Made by a program: the position numbers and the translations under genes. Under the pieces are notes generated by a model. That model saw only the letters and a program-made list of their open reading frames with translations, was not told the DNA's origin and ran no database searches. A DNA stretch of 10,501 nucleotides from Coxiellaceae bacterium (GTDB taxonomy: Bacteria; Pseudomonadota; Gammaproteobacteria; Coxiellales; Coxiellaceae): positions 1 through 10,501 of the forward strand of contig JABABH010000120.1 of assembly GCA_014238325.1 (NCBI GenBank), given 5' to 3'. Shown here in pieces: positions 6,614-10,501 of the stretch; position 1 is the first letter of the stretch, and each line of letters starts with the position of its first letter.

Positions 6614-7672
6614 TTACCTCAAGCTTTGCTGTATTTTATGAAGCAACCTGTCCTGTAAGGCCCGCGGTAAGCAAGCTTCTACGGCAATACAGAATAAACG
6701 ATCGTTAGCAAAATGCTGACATTTAATCGCATCTTTTTCTGTCATCACAATGATATGCTCATCATCAAATATAAAATCAGACTCATGAAAGACGTAATGA
6801 TCAGGGAAAGGATGAGCGCGTACCACCATACCCTGTGATTTTAAGTATTCAAAGAAGCGTGAAGGATTGCCCAACCCTCCTACCGCATGCACAACCCTGC
6901 CTTGACAATCGGCGAGCCTCAATCTATGGCTGGGTTGATTGATCTGCTCAATACTCACGACACCTAATGTCATGCGATGTACTGGAAAAGCACTCAAATT
7001 ATAAGGAAGGCTCACTTCTGATGGCCCGCCATTCACGACCATAGCGTCAACTCGGCACAGACGCTTCACAGGCTCACGTAAAGGACCAGCAGGCAAGCAA
7101 TATCCATTCCCGAAGACACGCTCCCCATCGATCACAGCTATTTCAATATCGCGCCTTAAAGCATAATGCTGTAATCCATCATCACTAATCACCACATTAC
7201 AATCAAAATGTGCTAATAAAGTTTGTAGGGCTCGCGGTCGATCCGCACAAACCACGAGTGGTGCCTGAGTTCTTTTGACCAATAAAATGGCTTCATCCCC
7301 CACCCAACACACGGATGAGGAAGAAGATACAATGCAGGGACGTTTTCCAGTCTTTCCACCGTATCCACGACTGATCATACCAGGACGAAAGCCGCGACAT
7401 TTCAAATGATTCACCAATGCCATCACAAATGGAGTTTTACCGGTACCCCCCACCGTCAAATTTCCAACGACAATCACAGGAATAGGACAAGTATATAAGC
7501 GTTTGATATAGCGATAATAGCCATAACGTAAAGCTATCGCTATGCGATATAAGCCCGATAAAGGTAGCAGTAACACGTGCCCATACGTACGCGGCGCATA
7601 CCATCCATCAGTCCATGCTAGCCTTTTATGACGACACCATTGAATAAAATTGATTTTGATACAATTCAGCAT
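6614..7672 (-). CDS. lpxK: Tetraacyldisaccharide 4'-kinase (LpxK)
   Basis: Phosphorylates the 4' position of the tetraacyldisaccharide-1-phosphate to make lipid IVA, at the cytoplasmic face of the inner membrane. The 352-residue protein shows a hydrophobic N-terminal anchor around 31-50 (HVLLLPLSGLYRIAIAL), the P-loop GNLTVGGTGKTP at 70-81, SRGYGG at 101-106, and the catalytic-region motif SDDGLQHYAL at 163-172. The LpxK block FGNGYCLPAGPLREP spans 187-201. It is somewhat longer than the E. coli enzyme (328 aa), mostly from about 20 extra N-terminal residues. The ATG at 7672 lies inside msbA, overlapping it by 47 bases; AGGA lies 11 bases upstream. No ATG, GTG or TTG start is apparent between there and the hydrophobic anchor, so the long overlap is probably real. 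It follows msbA, as in many gammaproteobacteria. Confidence 0.95.
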   Translation of the reverse strand: MLNCIKINFIQWCRHKRLAWTDGWYAPRTYGHVLLLPLSGLYRIAIALRYGYYRYIKRLYTCPIPVIVVGNLTVGGTGKTPFVMALVNHLKCRGFRPGMISRGYGGKTGKRPCIVSSSSSVCWVGDEAILLVKRTQAPLVVCADRPRALQTLLAHFDCNVVISDDGLQHYALRRDIEIAVIDGERVFGNGYCLPAGPLREPVKRLCRVDAMVVNGGPSEVSLPYNLSAFPVHRMTLGVVSIEQINQPSHRLRLADCQGRVVHAVGGLGNPSRFFEYLKSQGMVVRAHPFPDHYVFHESDFIFDDEHIIVMTEKDAIKCQHFANDRLFCIAVEACLPRALQDRLLHKIQQSLR

Positions 7673-9401
7673 AAATTTGATTATCCTGTAATAGTGCTTG
7701 GTGAGTGCCTTGTTCTACGATACGCCCTCCCTCCAATACCAGGATATGATCAGCATTTTCAATCGTGGATAGACGATGTGCAATCACTAAAGTCGTGCGT
7801 GTACCTATCAATGCATGGATAGCGGCTTGGATATGGTATTCTGTCTGCTGATCCAAAGCAGCTGTCGGCTCATCTAATATTAAAATCGGTGCGTTTTTAA
7901 ATAAGGCACGCGCAATAGCGATGCGCTGCCCTTGCCCACCTGATAATAATACGCCATTTTCACCGATACGTGTATGCAAACCATCCGGCAACTCGGCAAT
8001 AAATTCCATCAGCTGGGCAGCCTCTGCCGCAGCCATCAGTTTCTCTTCAGCGTACGCCCCGGTATATCCATAACTGATATTATTAGCAATGGTATCATTA
8101 AATAATTTCACATCTTGAGAGACCATGGCGATTTGATCACGTAAGTTTGCTAAGGGAAAGTCTTGTATATCTATCCCATCAATAGCAATACGTCCACAGC
8201 TTGGATCATAAAAACGTGGCAATAAACTCGCTAAAGTCGATTTGCCAGAACCAGAGCGCCCCACCAGCGCTACCGTTTGCCCGGGTTGAATACTAAACCC
8301 GATATGATCTAAGACCGATCGGGTGGTATGCGCATAAGTAAAGGAAACGCCTTCATAAGTAATCAGACCTGCGACACGACGGGAAGCACGTTGTCCTGGA
8401 TCTCTCTCAACGGGCTCATCTAGTATCTGAAAGATACTTTCGGCACCTGCAATGCCTTTTTGGATATAGGTATTGACCATAGTGAGGCGTCGCATGGGAC
8501 GCAAAATCATCACCAAAGCAGAAATAAAGGCAGCAAAACTGCCTACACTAAAACCAAACATCGGATGAGTAGAAAAAAATAATAAGATAGCAATGGGAAT
8601 GGACATCAACAATTGGACTAAAGCACTGCTGACAGTACTTGTCATGACGACTTTTAATTCATGTTGCTGATTGCATTTTGTGGCCTCACAAAATTTTTGA
8701 TCTTCATAAGACTGCCCACCTCCCAACCGAATCACCCGATAGGCTTCTAAGGCTTCACTTACACGGTGCGTTACGTCACTCACAGATTTCTGGACTAAGA
8801 CACTTAATTGACGTAAACGTTGACTACAGTATTTCATCACGAAAAAGATCAAAGGCCCAATCATGAAAAAAAATAACGTTAATAGCCAGCTCGTCATAAA
8901 CATGACTATTAATAATCCGCATAATAAAGAAGCATCACGCAAACTGATAATTAAAGCCTCTGAGCTCGCACTCGCCACTTGTTCTACATTATAGATAATA
9001 GTAGACAACAAACTCCCTGAGCTATGATGATCATAAAAGCGAGCAGGCAACCGCAATAAATGCCGAAAAAATTTTTGGCGTAAATCCATGACAATATAAC
9101 GAGCAGCTCGGCTAATATAATAATTCGAGATAAAATTAGTCACACCACGGAGAATAAAAATACCAATGACTAATAACGGTATGATACGAATAAACCATAA
9201 ATCTCTAGATACCAATCCTTTATTCACAATCGGATCAATCAACCAAATAAAAGCGGCATCAATGAATGAGCCTAAAATAGTGGCCAGCATACCAAAGCAC
9301 AACATCATCCAATAAGGTTTTATCATGCAAAGCAAACGCTGATAAGTCGACCAACCGGATGATCGCGATATAAAAGCCTTCAATAAATTCATAGGACTCA
9401 C
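7626..9401 (-). CDS. msbA: Lipid A export ABC transporter (MsbA)
   Basis: Homodimeric flippase moving core-lipid A across the inner membrane. The 591-residue half transporter has a six-helix membrane domain (about 30-320) and one ATPase domain (about 345-585). ATPase motifs are complete: Walker A GRSGSGKST at 381-389, Q-loop Gln429, signature LLSGGQGQRIAIARAL at 485-500, Walker B ILILDE at 506-511, D-loop ALD at 515-517, and switch His542. The segment SQDVKLFNDTIANNI (428-442) is very MsbA-like, and the lpxK neighbour supports lipid A over a generic drug transporter. The longest start is GTG at 9401 with GGA four bases upstream; the ATG at 9392 (588 aa) is an equally reasonable start. It begins 37 bases after comEC ends, so the two are probably co-transcribed. 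Confidence 0.95.
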   Translation of the reverse strand: MSPMNLLKAFISRSSGWSTYQRLLCMIKPYWMMLCFGMLATILGSFIDAAFIWLIDPIVNKGLVSRDLWFIRIIPLLVIGIFILRGVTNFISNYYISRAARYIVMDLRQKFFRHLLRLPARFYDHHSSGSLLSTIIYNVEQVASASSEALIISLRDASLLCGLLIVMFMTSWLLTLFFFMIGPLIFFVMKYCSQRLRQLSVLVQKSVSDVTHRVSEALEAYRVIRLGGGQSYEDQKFCEATKCNQQHELKVVMTSTVSSALVQLLMSIPIAILLFFSTHPMFGFSVGSFAAFISALVMILRPMRRLTMVNTYIQKGIAGAESIFQILDEPVERDPGQRASRRVAGLITYEGVSFTYAHTTRSVLDHIGFSIQPGQTVALVGRSGSGKSTLASLLPRFYDPSCGRIAIDGIDIQDFPLANLRDQIAMVSQDVKLFNDTIANNISYGYTGAYAEEKLMAAAEAAQLMEFIAELPDGLHTRIGENGVLLSGGQGQRIAIARALFKNAPILILDEPTAALDQQTEYHIQAAIHALIGTRTTLVIAHRLSTIENADHILVLEGGRIVEQGTHQALLQDNQIYAELYQNQFYSMVSS

Positions 9402-9438
9402 TTAATCCATGCTGAAAATTTAAACACACTTAGTTTAA

Positions 9439-10501
9439 TCAGGATGATGATTGCCAAAAATAGTCCCGTCGTGCTGTCGTATTAATCACCATGTGCTTAG
9501 GCGACCATAAATGCACGAGGATAGCTCCTTGTTCTGCTGTATTAAACCTATGTACCCCTAATTTTTGATAGCGCTCTACCACACTATGACTTGGAAAATG
9601 ATAACGATTATAATAGCCTGTAGAAAAAAATACATCCTCCGGGTGCACAGCATCAATAAAAATAGCAGAAGAAGAGGTGCGGCTCCCATGATGAGCGGCC
9701 ACTAATACATGGCTGGCTAAAAATTGATGCTTATTTTTTAATAACCAAGCCTCTCTTGAAGCTGTAATATCGCCTGTCAATAATATAGCAGCCTGACCAC
9801 TTGCCGTTATTTTTAATACACAAGAACTATCATTGTCGGTATAGGGCTCACCCGGATTCGGTGAGAGCATCCTGAAGGTCACTTGATCCCATACCCACTG
9901 TTGACCAGCAAAACAAGGCTCCCCACCCGGAAAACGCTGAGGCACGCTACTCATCACCTTATGCACAGGCATCGTCGACAATAGTGCAGCTGCCCCGCCA
10001 CTGTGATCATTATCCCCATGACTAATGACAAGACGATCAATCGCTGCAATATGTCGCCAGCGCAAATAGGGCAATACGACCCTTTTACCCGTATCAAAGC
10101 CCGTGCCATATTTAGGTCCTGTATCATAAACCAAAATATGATGCCGGGTTTGCACCACCATGGCTAAACCCTGCCCCACGTCTAAGACCGTCACCCATGC
10201 CGCACCCATCGGCGGTATATCAACCCGTGGAAAGAATAAAGGTATACCCCATACTAAAGCGGTCCATCGCCCTATGAATCCCTTTGGCGCTAATAACAAT
10301 ACAATAGAGACCACACTGGTGAATAAAACAAATGTCGAATTCACGGTCATATGCCACATACTATGCGGAAGGTGAGATAATCTTAGCAAAGCATGCCACA
10401 TCGGGCTCAATAACCAAGCTGTTAATTGAAAAAAACTAGCGCCAGCCGACGCATTGATACCAGTGACCAAGGTCGATAGCAAACATAATGGAACAATCAC
10501 C
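9439..10501 (-). CDS. comEC: ComEC/Rec2 DNA-uptake protein, 3' part only
   Basis: Inner-membrane channel protein of natural transformation, thought to carry single-stranded DNA into the cytoplasm. Only the last 353 residues or so are in the window; the gene enters from the right edge, and a GTG at 10500 is merely the first start-like codon inside. The visible part begins with the end of the membrane (Competence) domain, with hydrophobic segments near 3-30 and 55-92. It then holds the metallo-beta-lactamase-like domain: DVGQG at 107-111, SHGDNDHSGG at 160-169, NDSSCVLKI at 223-231, LLTGDI at 240-245 and AAHHGSRTSSS at 268-278. These are the family's expected motifs, and the metal-binding region looks intact. 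It lies upstream of msbA-lpxK, the order known in many gammaproteobacteria. Whether the organism is competent cannot be judged here. Confidence 0.94.
   Translation of the reverse strand, partial: VIVPLCLLSTLVTGINASAGASFFQLTAWLLSPMWHALLRLSHLPHSMWHMTVNSTFVLFTSVVSIVLLLAPKGFIGRWTALVWGIPLFFPRVDIPPMGAAWVTVLDVGQGLAMVVQTRHHILVYDTGPKYGTGFDTGKRVVLPYLRWRHIAAIDRLVISHGDNDHSGGAAALLSTMPVHKVMSSVPQRFPGGEPCFAGQQWVWDQVTFRMLSPNPGEPYTDNDSSCVLKITASGQAAILLTGDITASREAWLLKNKHQFLASHVLVAAHHGSRTSSSAIFIDAVHPEDVFFSTGYYNRYHFPSHSVVERYQKLGVHRFNTAEQGAILVHLWSPKHMVINTTARRDYFWQSSS

Noticed and set aside
10160..10375. 71-codon plus-strand frame
   Set aside because: Antisense to comEC, whose frame carries clear family motifs across the same stretch.

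Overview
The window looks like a low-to-moderate G+C chromosomal segment of a Gram-negative, probably gammaproteobacterial, host-associated bacterium. The comEC-msbA-lpxK order is the classic gammaproteobacterial arrangement, and MsbA with LpxK implies a lipid A outer membrane. The long ankyrin-repeat protein with an F-box-like start is typical of intracellular lineages such as Legionella/Coxiella relatives. Placement in that order is inference; no rRNA or other phylogenetic marker is present.

Layout. (1) Positions 2287 down to 1, minus strand: one uninterrupted reading frame of at least 762 codons that leaves the window at its left edge. About 305 residues of N-terminal region (F-box-like start, then an unrecognised, largely helical part) precede at least 14 ankyrin repeats. 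Two of the repeats, exactly 693 bp apart, are identical over 79 bp. (2) Positions 2288-2988: gene-poor, holding a decayed IS4-type transposase with stop codons and an internal deletion, then a likely promoter with a perfect extended -10 box. (3) Positions 2989-6561, plus strand: a closely spaced run of emrA-like, emrB-like, HIT-family and folE genes, covering drug efflux, nucleotide hydrolysis and entry into pterin/folate synthesis. (4) Positions 6614-10501, minus strand: lpxK, msbA and the 3' part of comEC, in transcription order comEC-msbA-lpxK. LpxK phosphorylates the lipid A precursor and MsbA flips the finished core-lipid A. The msbA and lpxK genes overlap by 47 bases.

The core genes are intact and conventional. 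The accessory part, positions 1 to about 2750, is where novelty lies: a candidate host-directed ankyrin effector still changing by repeat duplication, next to a dead insertion sequence. I see no RNA gene, CRISPR array, attachment site or strong intrinsic terminator.
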